Assembly: GCA_030374765.1 (NCBI GenBank)
Contig: JARGXX010000117.1
Span: 1-64,000 of the forward strand
DNA: 64,000 nt
From: Agarophyton chilense
Taxonomy: Eukaryota > Rhodophyta > Florideophyceae > Gracilariales > Gracilariaceae
Direction of reading: 5' to 3'
Shown: positions 11,255-21,592 of the stretch, in pieces
Layout: every line of letters starts with the position of its first letter
Numbering within the stretch: the first letter of the stretch is position 1
Position numbers and translations under genes: made by a program
Notes under the pieces: model-generated
Told to the model about the DNA's origin: nothing
Seen by the model: the letters and a program-made list of their open reading frames with translations, nothing else
Database searches by the model: none

Positions 11255-14200
11255 GTGGGAGTCTCCTCTCAAGGAAGGGCGCCCTCAGAGTCGAGGTCGA
11301 CGGCGCCCGAGGCGTCCAAGCCTCGCTCCCAGGCCAAAATCCTTTCAAAGAAAGAGGCCGTCAATGAGGTGAACTCGGAACACTTTGGTGTTCTGCGTCG
11401 TCCGTGGAAACATGTTTCTCATAACCGGTTCCCGGATAGAGTTCTGGTGATGGCCAAAAGAAACTACAAGGTCTATGCCAACCTTGGCCTTTCACCCCAG
11501 TTTATGGTGCGACACCTTACCGTCTTAGACGCCGGTGCCGGTCCGAACTTTGTCGTGGAGGAAGTGTTACCGCCTGCTTGGAAGTCTAGGATCCGCCGAG
11601 ACCACGTCCCGGAGGTCGCTGACGCGAAAAACAAACCGTTGGATACGATTGGGTTCGTAGAACTGGTAGTCCGCTTTGGCGCTCGCGTGGTGAAACTCGA
11701 CTTCGTCGTATGTCGGAAATTAGCCGCCCCAGTCATCTTGGGTTGCGAATTTTGCGACCGCTTCGTCGAAGCGATCTTCTCCCGCCAACGGCGTGTCGAG
11801 ATGGAGGATGGATCGTCCACTCTGATCGTTCGTCGGCCGCTTAGGCGTGCCACGAAGAAGCATGTCCCGCCACCGGCAGCACAGGAACCTGGACCAGATA
11901 ACCGTGAATCTAATAAGCTCCGCGTCGCAGCGTCGTTGTGCGTCCCGCCTGAGTCCCAAATGATGGTGAAAGTAACCTCCCGTCAACACGGACTCTGGGT
12001 CTTGCAACCATTGTCGTCACTGTATGACAGGACAGGCACAGCCTCGAAATTGCGAATGGAATCGTCCATGTGGAGCCAAACCAACCGTTTCACGTGCTGA
12101 TTGCCAATCTAGGGACTGTACCCCAGTATCTGGTGAAGAACCAAGTGATAGGGTCCGTCATGCCGCACCCCATCGCTATGGTGCCGACAAAGCTGACCGC
12201 AGCTGACGTTCTCGGACGCGTTTACTCTAAGGGGGGGGACAGCCCGGAACCCGTTTCATCACCGGTACCCAGGGTTCAACCTGTAACATCAGGGACGCAT
12301 CCCGTTTCAACGAGTGGTGACCACCCCGATCCAGTCCAAGAACTCGAGGATCTGGATCTCAGCCACGTCCCGGAGTCATACCGCCATCGATTGCGAGAAC
12401 TTTCAAGGGACTTAACCACTATGTGGGACGGCTCCCTTGGTGAGATTGCCACTATGGAACACCGGATTGATTTGCTACCGGACACCCGACCCATTCCTCA
12501 GCACCCATACCGTGCCGGACCCGCCGCACGCGCGGAGGAAAAGGCACAAGTGGATATAATGCTTCGAGCAGGAGTCATTGAAATGGCTCAGTCGCCGTGG
12601 GCTTCTCCAATAGTACTGGCTCCAAAACAGGATGGTTCCTGGAGGTTTTGCGTCGACTACCGTGGGTTGAATGCCGTTACCGTCAAGGACGTCTATCCAA
12701 TCTTAAAAATGGACGAGTACATTGACTTGCTAGGCACCGCCACCTTCTTTACAACCCTAGACGCCAATTGGGGATACTGGCAAGTTCCGGTAAGGAAGCA
12801 AGACCAGGATAAAACCACTTTCGCGTGTCACTCCGGTCTTTACCGTTTCAAACGGATGCCTTTTGGTCTTATAAACGCCCCCGCTACTTTCCAGCGAGCC
12901 ATCGACATCCTATTGGCCCGCTTCAAATGGCGTACCTTCCTGATCTACCTGGATGACATAATCGTCTTCTCAGATAATCTGGACAAACATCTCACTCATG
13001 TGAGGGATATAATGACCACGCTTCGAGATGCGGGTGTCACTCTTAAGTTGAAGAAATGTGACTTCTTCACGGACACCGTGAAGTATCTCGGCCATGTTAT
13101 CCGTCCAGGACGTGTTACAATCGAGGAGACTCGTGTTAAATCACTCAAAGAGGCTAAAGAACCGCGGACGCAAACCAAGCTTCGTTCCTTTCTGGAACTC
13201 GCAAACGTCTACCGACGATTCATCCCGCACTTTGCGGACAAGGCTGCACCGTTAAACGCGCTTTTGCGGAAAGGCCGACCACCAAAACTGGACCCCTTAA
13301 CCCCCGTTCAAACGGAATCTTTCAACTCTCTTAAGGATTCTGTCGTCTCCGCCCCGATCCTCTCGTTGCCCAAGCCTGGAAGGCCCTTCACCGTAGATAC
13401 GGACGCCAGCGACTACCAAGTAGGTTTCGCACTGTTTCAAACTGCACCCAATGGGGAAAGACGTCCCGTAGGGTACTGGTCCCGATCGCTAAACGTCCAC
13501 GAGAAAAATTACTCCGTCTCGGAGAAGGAATGACTTGCAATAATGTGGGCATTACAAACGTTGCGCCCCTATCTCATTGGTAATCATTTCACCGTTTTTA
13601 CGGACCACGCATCACTTCGATGGCTACTCTCCATCTCGAAGCTTTCAGGCCGCTTGATGCGTTGGCGTCTCCGTCTAGCGGAATTTGACTTTGACGTGCA
13701 GTACCGAAAAGGATCGTGCAACACCCAAGCCGGTGCTCTCTCCCGCCTAGTCACTACTGGCGAAGCACTACCCGTCAAAGACGATGAAATACCCTGCTTT
13801 GCAGTGAATGGCGACGACGCTACCATCGAGGACGAGGAACGAGACACGGACTCTTCAGATTCTGGTTCCGAATTGGACGACTTTCTTCTCTCGGAAGATT
13901 CCGAGAAACCCTTACCAGGGAACTTCGTGCCTATTACTCCAGAGAAGATGATACGGGAGCAATTCACGGACCCGTTCTGCACGAAGGTCGGCTCTCAACT
14001 CAATGGAGGAGGTACTCTCCCCTTTCAGGTGAATGACGCCGGATACCTTGTACGGACCGTCGGATCGCACCCACAAATCGTGGCACCACATAACCTCCAG
14101 TCGAGAGTCTTGCGGTTGTCGCACTACTCCAAACTGAGTGGCCACGTCAGGGGACGGAAACTTTACCTCACCCTACGCCGTAACTTCTACTGGCCTGCCA

Positions 14201-16462
14201 TGGCAGTGGACTGCTACGCAACGGTGCGGTTTTGTACCGATGGCGGTCGGAACCGTGTCAAACTCCGCCGTCATGCGACGAAGTTGAAGCTGTTTCCAGC
14301 TTGCGCTCCATTGAACTTTGTGGCCATCGATATACTCGGTCCCTTCCTTACCACTAAGCGGAATTACAAGTTCTTACTCGTAATCACGGATCGCTTCTCC
14401 AAGCTGGTCCGGACCGTACCGTTACGGGAGATCTCCGCTATGAGCGTGGCTCAAGCATTCGTCCTACACTGGGTCTTCGTCTACGGTCCACCGGTCAACC
14501 TCCTCTCCGATAACGGGAGACAGTTCGCCTCTTGTTTCTTCGAGGATGTGTGTCGCATCTTGGACATTAAGAACCTGTTCACGACCACTTACCACCCCTA
14601 AACTAGTGGGCAGGCCGAACGGTTCAACCGCCCATTACTTGCGACACTCCGTTCATACCTTGCAGACTACCCCAAAGATTGGGACTTGTTCACTGATGCG
14701 CTCACCTTTGCGTACAATACGCAGGTGCACAGGACAACTGGATTAAAGCCCTTCGAGCTGGTACTGTCCCGTACCCCACCGCCCGTGGCGCTGGAACCAC
14801 AGCCCACGCTAGATACCTTTCCGTCACCGACTGCTTACCGCGAAGCGTGGAAAACTTTGCTCACGAAGCTCGTTCCCGCCGCCCGGCGTTCAATGGGTTG
14901 AGCCTTTGCCACTTACAAGCGTTACTTTGATATCAAAGCACCTCGTTCGCCGCCACGTCTCGCCCCCGACGGTTATGTATTCATCCGCAAGGAGTATTGG
15001 AACCCAGAGAAGGAGAAACGCCACAAGCTGTCACCCGTTGCCGACGGCCCCTTTCGGGTTATTTCGGTGGCTTCCGACACTGTCGTTGTTGACCTCGCTG
15101 GTAATCACGAACGCATCTCCCGCGATCGCGTGGTATCGGCTCCTCCGCCGTTAACATCCCAACCTATTGGTGTGACTGCTCCCGTTGAAACGGATTCATC
15201 AACTCCCTTTCCCCAGGTCCACCCGCGTCCCTACGCGTTACCACACCCATCTCGGAGTTTGTCTGACCTTCCGCTACCCGCGGCGCCCGACCCGAAATGG
15301 ATCGTGTCGCGCATTCGTCGCTCCTCCCCAGTCCACCTGACGGACACCAACTACGGTGCATCGTCTAAGGAGGGGGAGGCGCCCGACAGCCGTCGTAATC
15401 CGGTCGATACCGGCCGCTGGAAACGCCGCACCGTCGCGTGTCATTCTTCGCCCATCAGGGGTGCCTGATACCGACGTCTGGCAAGACTCGACGCAGTCGC
15501 TATCCAAGCCTCAGAACGCAGCTGCAGACAACGCCACCAACAATCGCCGAGGTGTCACCACAAGTGCAACACGGAATGCAAATGCGCTCGACTCACCGCA
15601 GCCTGATACTGTACGAGTGGACGACGCACCGCCAAGTACCCCGCACAGGGAGGCAGATACATCCACGGCGCCGACGCCGGACAGCCAGCCATTGAAACCC
15701 TCACGTGACTACACGGAACCTCGCCGTGGGACGGAGATGTGCGACAATGCGCCACCGCCCCAGTGAATCTCACCGCCGAAGCGAGCCTCACAACGCCGAT
15801 TAGCGGAACGACCACCCGGGTTACCCGCTGGTGTGGGCCCGCCAACCGGAGTGGGACACGCCGAAACAAGCCAGGCACTTGGGGAAGATGAACCGCCGAA
15901 GTCGGGTCGACATTCCACTCAGCCGAGGATTGCCTTGAGCGCTACACGGTCCGACAGGAGCGAAGCCGCCTACCGCGTGATCACTTCGGTACCCCCGGGC
16001 TCAGGACGGGTACCCCCCGGAAATAGCGACACCGTCATACGGGATGGCTGGGAAGTGTACCGACAAGAGTTCGTGGTCGGGTGCATTTTGGAGCACTCCT
16101 ATCACCCAAAGGGGTATATTGAATACTTGGTCCGTTGGTACGGGTACGGCCCCGAATGGGATTCAAACGAACGGATAGAGCACCTACCCCGGTCGAAGGT
16201 GGTACAGTATCATCGTCGTACTATGACGGCTTTGCCGGCTACCATAGACCGAGCCCAATTGGGACAAGAGACACCCGATGGGGATAAAGGAACAGAAGAT
16301 CTGGATAAGGACCCTTGGAAGAAGGAGAAGATGCACAGAAGGTCTGGAGAAAGACACTCAGGAGAAGTAGAAGAGAAGAAAGAAAACAAATACGTCATAG
16401 ACGGAAGCAGTTTACTATTGTCGAAGTTGCTGCACACACTACCGCACAGCGGGTTATACTAA
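11255..16462 (+). pseudogene. Element 2 pol region (PR-RT-RNH-IN-chromodomain)
   Basis: Pol of element 2, interrupted several times. It contains an aspartic protease (LDAGAGPNFVVEE, near 11526), reverse transcriptase (FCVDYRGLNAVTVKD, LDANWGYWQVPV and LIYLDDIIVFSDN, about 12540-13130), RNase H (VDTDASDYQVGFALF, then FTDHASLRWLL), integrase (FYWPAMAVDCYA, VAIDILGPF, VITDRFSKLVRTVPL, LLSDNGRQFAS; about 14110-14890) and a C-terminal chromodomain (YLVRWYGYGPEWDSNE, about 16060-16210). A Pro/Ser/Thr-rich linker of about 1 kb separates integrase from the chromodomain, longer than usual for the family. It stops at 16462, 16 bases before the antisense frame that faces it. Confidence 0.85.
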
Positions 16463-16478
16463 CCAAGTTCCCAAAGGA

Positions 16479-17891
16479 TCAGTTGGAAGAACCCGGATTA
16501 CCGTGCGCGCCAGCCGAATCGCTAGCGGAGTTACTCCCGCCGGCCAGGCGTGCCACGAGGGCGTCTCTCATCGTACCGATGTCGCCGCTCGCCGCTTGCG
16601 CGTTCAGTCCAACACCCCGAAGGAACTGGGAGATCACGGCCGCCTCTGGGCGTATGGGAACCGCGATAACTTCCGGTTCGTCCGGCAACGCCGCCGCCAC
16701 TGGATCAACCACTGCACCTGCGTGAGTCGCTCCCTGTGCCGGCTGCGCCGTAGTATCGGCACCATCAGGGTCTCCCACGTCTTCCGTGACCTCGTCGCCA
16801 CTGTATTCGCCCTCCTCGTCCGGGAGATCATCACCGCCATAGGCGTAGTAGAAGTCATCCGAGTTCACAAACCCCAGGGGGTGCCCGTATGGTATACCTC
16901 GCGGAGCCATCCGGAGTGCCGACGCCTCCGCCTCGGAGATCTCTTGCTGCTCCCATGGGTTGAAGATGATGAAATCTCCCGCCAACGGCGTGCGACGCCC
17001 CGGAGACCGATCAGCCCCACCGGCTTCTTGACCACGGCCGCACTGCCGGACAGGCACGACAGCCCAGTCGACATGCCCAATGATGTCGATGAGCTCCTGA
17101 GCTTCATCAGCGTTATTGACATCTCCAAGAGGGAGTTGAAGGTCCAGCTGCCGGATGTAACCACGCAAACGCGGAGGAAGATACCACAGTCGATACTGGT
17201 CGTAGGCTTCCCACAAGATGTACGCCGCGGCGCCGGCTGCCCATTCGGTTAAGACCACGGGCCATAAGCCGGAGTGTGGATCCTCGATGAGGTACGAGCA
17301 CAGATAGAAGACGAATGGAGGCAACTCCACGTAACATCCCCGGCACACCTCGACGGAGCACCACCACCCAGGCAGGGGAACGCATCGCCCGAACTGATAG
17401 AAGGGACTAATCCGGTTTATCTCCGTGTTCTGATAATGGACAAAGAACCCAAAGCGGGATCTGCCCCGACGCTCCTCGCGGATGAAGTTCTGTAACCACC
17501 GATCTCTGGACTCACGACGAAGATGACGGAACTCGGCACGAATGATCGGACGGACCCAGCAGATCGCTTCTTGACGCGCTCGCGGTTGACCCCGCCATGC
17601 GTAAGTTTCCAACGCCGCAAGGCGGTCACAATAGCCGATCTCACCCTGCGTCCGGTACATGCGTAGGTCGAAGCCGAATTCGTCGGGGATGGGGTATTCA
17701 AAGTTTGCCCGGTTGATCCGTGAGTAGCCGATGCGGACGAAGGTACAATGCCCCCCTTCCGCCGACTCGCGCGTTCGCCGCAGAATCGCGTGAATGGGAA
17801 CCGCCACACGGCGTCGCCAGTCCCACGAAGTGGTGATCAAAGCCGGCAGCTCGCCCGGGAGACGCGCATTGCCATCAGCATACGACGCCAC
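16479..17891 (-). CDS. Antisense open frame of 470 codons in element 2
   Basis: A long open frame on the strand opposite to gag-pol, lying between pol and the 3' LTR and facing the end of pol with a 16-base gap. I do not recognise the protein. Its first two thirds are rich in Trp, Arg, Tyr and Phe and look like a folded globular domain (WDWRRRVAVPIHAILRR, WEAYDQYRLWYLPPRLRGY). The last 150 residues turn acidic and low-complexity (DDLPDEEGEYSGDEVTEDV) and end in an Ala/Gly/Ser tail. There is no signal peptide or clear membrane segment, so it is not env-like. Extra antisense frames in this position are known in some plant Ty3/gypsy lineages, and antisense genes exist in HTLV. Whether this one is expressed is unknown. 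The open length in an otherwise interrupted element argues that it is, or recently was, a gene. Confidence 0.5.
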   Translation of the reverse strand: MASYADGNARLPGELPALITTSWDWRRRVAVPIHAILRRTRESAEGGHCTFVRIGYSRINRANFEYPIPDEFGFDLRMYRTQGEIGYCDRLAALETYAWRGQPRARQEAICWVRPIIRAEFRHLRRESRDRWLQNFIREERRGRSRFGFFVHYQNTEINRISPFYQFGRCVPLPGWWCSVEVCRGCYVELPPFVFYLCSYLIEDPHSGLWPVVLTEWAAGAAAYILWEAYDQYRLWYLPPRLRGYIRQLDLQLPLGDVNNADEAQELIDIIGHVDWAVVPVRQCGRGQEAGGADRSPGRRTPLAGDFIIFNPWEQQEISEAEASALRMAPRGIPYGHPLGFVNSDDFYYAYGGDDLPDEEGEYSGDEVTEDVGDPDGADTTAQPAQGATHAGAVVDPVAAALPDEPEVIAVPIRPEAAVISQFLRGVGLNAQAASGDIGTMRDALVARLAGGSNSASDSAGAHGNPGSSN

Positions 17892-19297
17892 GAGTTCTTC
17901 GTCGAAGACCGCTGTCGGATGGAACCACGGAGCTCTCCGGAGAATCGCCGCATGTTGACGCGGGTTTAACCAGACGAGTTCGTCTTAAGTGGGCCAGGTG
18001 TCCTCCGCAGGAGTGATGTGGCTTGAAGCTTCAACGGGACCCCGGGATCGGCTCGGCGCGGTTGACGAGGAACTCCCCCTCGGAAGGGGAGCCGAATGGA
18101 AACCGGAGAAGTAATCCCGGCGGGGATTGTTACCACCGTTCATCGGGAGTACTGGTCGCCGAAGTGTAGAGCAACGCCCAGTTAGGGGATACTTGAAGAT
18201 GCAACTCATAGAATGAGGGTTGAACCCTCCGAGGGTTATGACTATAATCCCCTCTAAGGTGTGCTGAGGTGGCACGGTTTTCTGGTTAGAGTTCGCCTAT
18301 GAAGGGAAGATTCGGATGGCCCATGGTTGGATTGGCCCCGTGATACACGTGGCTTAATTTTGGCACCGATTTTCGGATATTTGTTAGAACGTTGGACTTT
18401 TGGGCCCTGACAGTGGGATCTCCACGTGTATGGCCCTGAGCAGGTGTGCACTGCTGTAATTAGTAGAGTTTAGTTAGTGGGCCCTACTTAGGGAGACGAG
18501 ATCTGACAGTCCGAAGCTCAGAGAAAATGGTAACCAAGGTTGGTCTTCGATACCTTTAGAGGTTCTTCGTCGCCATCGTTTCGGCCTTACAACCCGGAAC
18601 GGGCTCTGGTTAGCAACGCCTGCGCAGGGACACGACTCCACTTGGAGAGTGCCCACGTTTGGGTTCCGTGCAACCACCCCCTTGGGACCGCTCAGACGAC
18701 CTGCGTGCACGATACCCCGTGGGGGTTCTGCTTACTTGTTGCGTGCTTTTTGTGTTTCCTTTCGAGGACAGATTTTCGCCCCTGTATTGGGTTTCTTTTG
18801 TTGTTTCGCCCCTTTTCTGGTTCTCGGGTCCGGTGCCTGTTAGTGCCCGACCCTCGCCCCGTTTTTCCTCTTCGCCGAATTTTCCCTCATTCTTTGGGAT
18901 ACCCATACCCATTCCCGACCCAACGGTTTCTACCCCTCACCTCCGTCGGTACTGCCGGAATCCCCCGTGGGAGTTACACCCCACACTACGGGTGGAACGG
19001 AGGACTCTGTCTCTGAGTCTGCCTCCCCCAGGGAGCAAGGCTTCAAACACCTTGAGAGAACTTCCCGTCGCCGGGTTTTGCTCCACACGAAGTATCGGGG
19101 TGTGTTCGCTGGAAGTTGGCGTACGATGCGGAAGAACGCTCGAAGTTCGAGGAGTGGTTACCGCGTTGGTGCGTTTGTCGTTCGGTTGTGCAGCTCTGCA
19201 TTCGACAGTTGAGTGGTCGCTGGACGCGTTACGTGGCTCGCTTTTATGCCGGTTGGACCGTTGCCTCCCCGTCATGTCGACGGCGTGTTCGTCACCT
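17892..19297 (+). other. Long 3' untranslated region of element 2
   Basis: About 1.4 kb between the antisense frame's start and the polypurine tract. No known domain is visible. A short sense-strand open stretch rich in Trp and Arg (about 19116-19313) runs up to the LTR border. The DNA upstream of 17891 would have to hold any promoter for the antisense frame. A pyrimidine-rich tract near 18760-18900 loosely resembles the TCGCCCCTGT...TTTCGCCCC part of the LTR. Confidence 0.45.
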
Positions 19298-19308
19298 AAG
19301 GAGGGGGA
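19298..19308 (+). other. Polypurine tract of element 2
   Basis: AAGGAGGGGGA, two bases before the TGAAG start of the 3' LTR at 19311. This is the plus-strand primer site of LTR elements. Confidence 0.8.
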
Positions 19309-19310
19309 TA

Positions 19311-20198
19311 TGAAGAACAATGCCCTTCAAGGGGGTTTCTTCGCAGGACTTAGAGAGTTCGCTCGCTTGAGGACTAGTTTGGTCTATGACAAACTATACC
19401 GCTATTGCGTGCTGACGGCCGGTTAGGATCGGAAGTGCACACTGGTGGAACACGTGGACTGCACGGATGCCGACGCTCGAGTACGAGGCGTGCCACACGT
19501 GGCCCGGATTCTACCTAATGATTAGTATTAGTTAGTATTTTTTAATATTTATTTAGCTACGCTATCGCTATGTAGTGTCTATTTTTCGGGCGCGCGCCCA
19601 CTGTCAGGGGCCGCTCGCCACACTACTCAGGAGGTTGAGCACTGCTCCCCAGTAAACCCCCTCTTGAGAGATCCCAAGGAGGGAGTCTTGGCCCTGAACT
19701 TTCCGCCTTCGGGGCGTCTTCACCGCATACTGCGTGAGCGCCCGTTGCACATTAGTTAATCCACCCCTCTGTCGACCAGAGTGCTACCACCACCATGGGT
19801 TCATATTTAATCGCCGACACTTGTCGTAGTCTCGCCCCTGTAAAGGGTTTCGCCCCCGTTTTCCTCTTCTTATCCTTTTTGGCTCTCGTGAGTGGCCGCT
19901 CCACTCACCCCGCTCGTCCACCTCATACGAGTGTTTCATCGCTCCTTTTCCGACAATCGCCGTGGTACCGCTCCGCCTAGGATTGGTCACACCACGGACT
20001 GTGCCGTGCTCACCTAAACACTCTAGGTATATCCCGACGGATTGGCCTCGGTCTTACACCCGACTCCGTCGTGCCTTTCCAGAGTGGCTCTGTTTCTGTG
20101 CTCCGCTGGGACGCGTCTCCTCCGCCTGAGGCGTGTCTCTCAAGAGAGGAAGATCCCGAACATCTTCGTGGTGTCTCCGCTCCAAACGTTGTCCTACA
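19311..20198 (+). repeat. 3' LTR of element 2
   Basis: 888-base repeat matching 8142-9025 with about 60 differences by eye (about 7%). It is followed by the AAAAC target duplication. Confidence 0.9.
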
Positions 20199-20203
20199 AA
20201 AAC
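20199..20203. repeat. Target-site duplication AAAAC, right copy
   Basis: Exact repeat of 8137-8141 directly after the 3' LTR of element 2. The next bases (CCGCAGGGGC) continue element 1's LTR as in the left copy at 115. Confidence 0.9.
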
Positions 20204-20699
20204 CCGCAGGGGCAAACGGCGGGGCGACTGGCCTATACCGTGTAGGGGAACGAAGGTAGGCGTCGACGCGCGGGAAAGCTTGTGTGGTAGTTGAAAAACA
20301 ATGAACCAAGAGGTATAGTCGTGACCCAAGTGATACCTGTCTTTATCAGATTAGGATGGGGGAGGTGCAGTACCCTATATGCAGTGGACTGCACTGTCCA
20401 GATCACCCTGGAGGTGCCAACATAGCACGGTCTCTGACCTAGTGTCAAAGACCTGGCCAACACTGGCTACAGTGCCAGGTGGCCACTCAACTACTGTACT
20501 AAAATTCCTATAATTACAATTACTATTACTGACAATTACTCAACCAGAAGGTACCTGTCAACACTACATGTGGCTGACAACACCTAGATGGTAGCTCGCC
20601 CGGAGCTGCATGACCGATGATCCCTCGCATCCATCACCTACAAGGTCAGTGTAGCATATCGACAACTTCAAATGTCAGACTTTCTGCCACTATACGAAA
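20204..20699 (-). repeat. 5' LTR of element 1, outer fragment
   Basis: This is the remainder of the LTR interrupted by element 2. It matches 114-602 with about 23 differences in 490 bases by eye. Together with 8029-8141 it makes one LTR of about 609 bases. Its outer tip lies at about 20699, where host DNA begins. Confidence 0.9.
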
Positions 20700-21592
20700 T
20701 TGGTTCAACTTTAGGGAGTGCTCCTGAACGGTTTGAGTTTAGTTTTCTCGTGTCGCAGCATTGTTTCCGGTGTGGCTTGGTGTAACTTTCATAAACTGTT
20801 GCTGAAAAGAGCAAGAGAAAGATCCACGATGCATATAGGGTGGGGCTGGGCCGGCTGCGTACTGTGATCTGCGCAGTGGCGGCCGAGCGTGGTAAGAATT
20901 CTGGCGTGTTCCTTCGAAAAGGCGACTTACTTCCTGATGTGTCGTAGAAATCGGCCCAGTGGGTGCAATCATGTTGTTAGATAGTAAAAAATGGCAGTGG
21001 TTGAAAAATAATTTGACGATCAGTTGGTTGATGGTGAAAAGTTTGCGTCCAATATACATGGTTTCAGAGTCGTAGCTGAGGCCTAGTTCTGCACACGTTT
21101 TCAGGGGTGAATTGATTGAAAATCAGCAATTTAAGTAGTCATAAATTATGTCGTGTTTTCTGGAGTCCCATTAAGGCGGAGAGCGCCGCTCGTGTACCAC
21201 ATAAGTGCTTATCGCCCAGTCGGAGAATGTCTGGCGGAGAGTTTGGTGTACTGAGAGGACCCTTCGAGGGTGCGTTCAAAGAGCCAGATGTGGTTCTGCA
21301 CCTGTCAAAAATGCAGCCGTTTCATTGGCTGATATTTGACGATACGGCGATTTGGCTAATTCTGCATACACCTAATCCTCGGCACTCGTAAGCTGTTTTC
21401 TATACTACGTCCCGTGTTACACCGTCTTTCTCTCGGATTGATGATCATTTGCTCCTCTTTCTCTGGGTACTTGTAAAGGCTGTGACTCCTGCACCACACC
21501 GTGGCCAGCGCGTCGCAACTGTCGCAACGCAAGCCCGGTGAGGAATAGCTTGGTTGTTCTATGACTAATCGCGAGCATTGAGAACCATAAAG
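20700..21592. other. Spacer between element 1 and the first host gene
   Basis: About 890 bases with no convincing gene. A 106-codon ATG frame on the minus strand (20739-21059) has no recognisable features. This stretch should hold the promoter of the gene at 21593. The two bases at 20698-20699 are the last I assign to element 1's LTR. Confidence 0.4.

Larger units (their letters stand above)
8142..20198 (+). mobile_element. Element 2, fossil Ty3/gypsy chromovirus, full length
   Basis: A complete LTR-to-LTR element of about 12.06 kb inserted in the 5' LTR of element 1. Its LTRs are 8142-9025 and 19311-20198. They begin TGAAG, end CTACA, and differ at about 60 of 885 positions by my count (about 7%). 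The primer-binding site is at 9029 and the polypurine tract at 19298-19308. The gene order is gag, protease, RT, RNase H, integrase, chromodomain, then a long 3' region with a 470-codon antisense frame. The coding region carries roughly half a dozen interruptions, so it is a fossil that kept its full architecture. At 12 kb it is long for a chromovirus, largely because of the extra 2.8 kb after pol. Confidence 0.92.

Noticed and set aside
16479-17891. Envelope gene reading of the antisense frame
   Set aside because: No signal peptide, no transmembrane anchor and opposite orientation to pol, so nothing supports an env protein.
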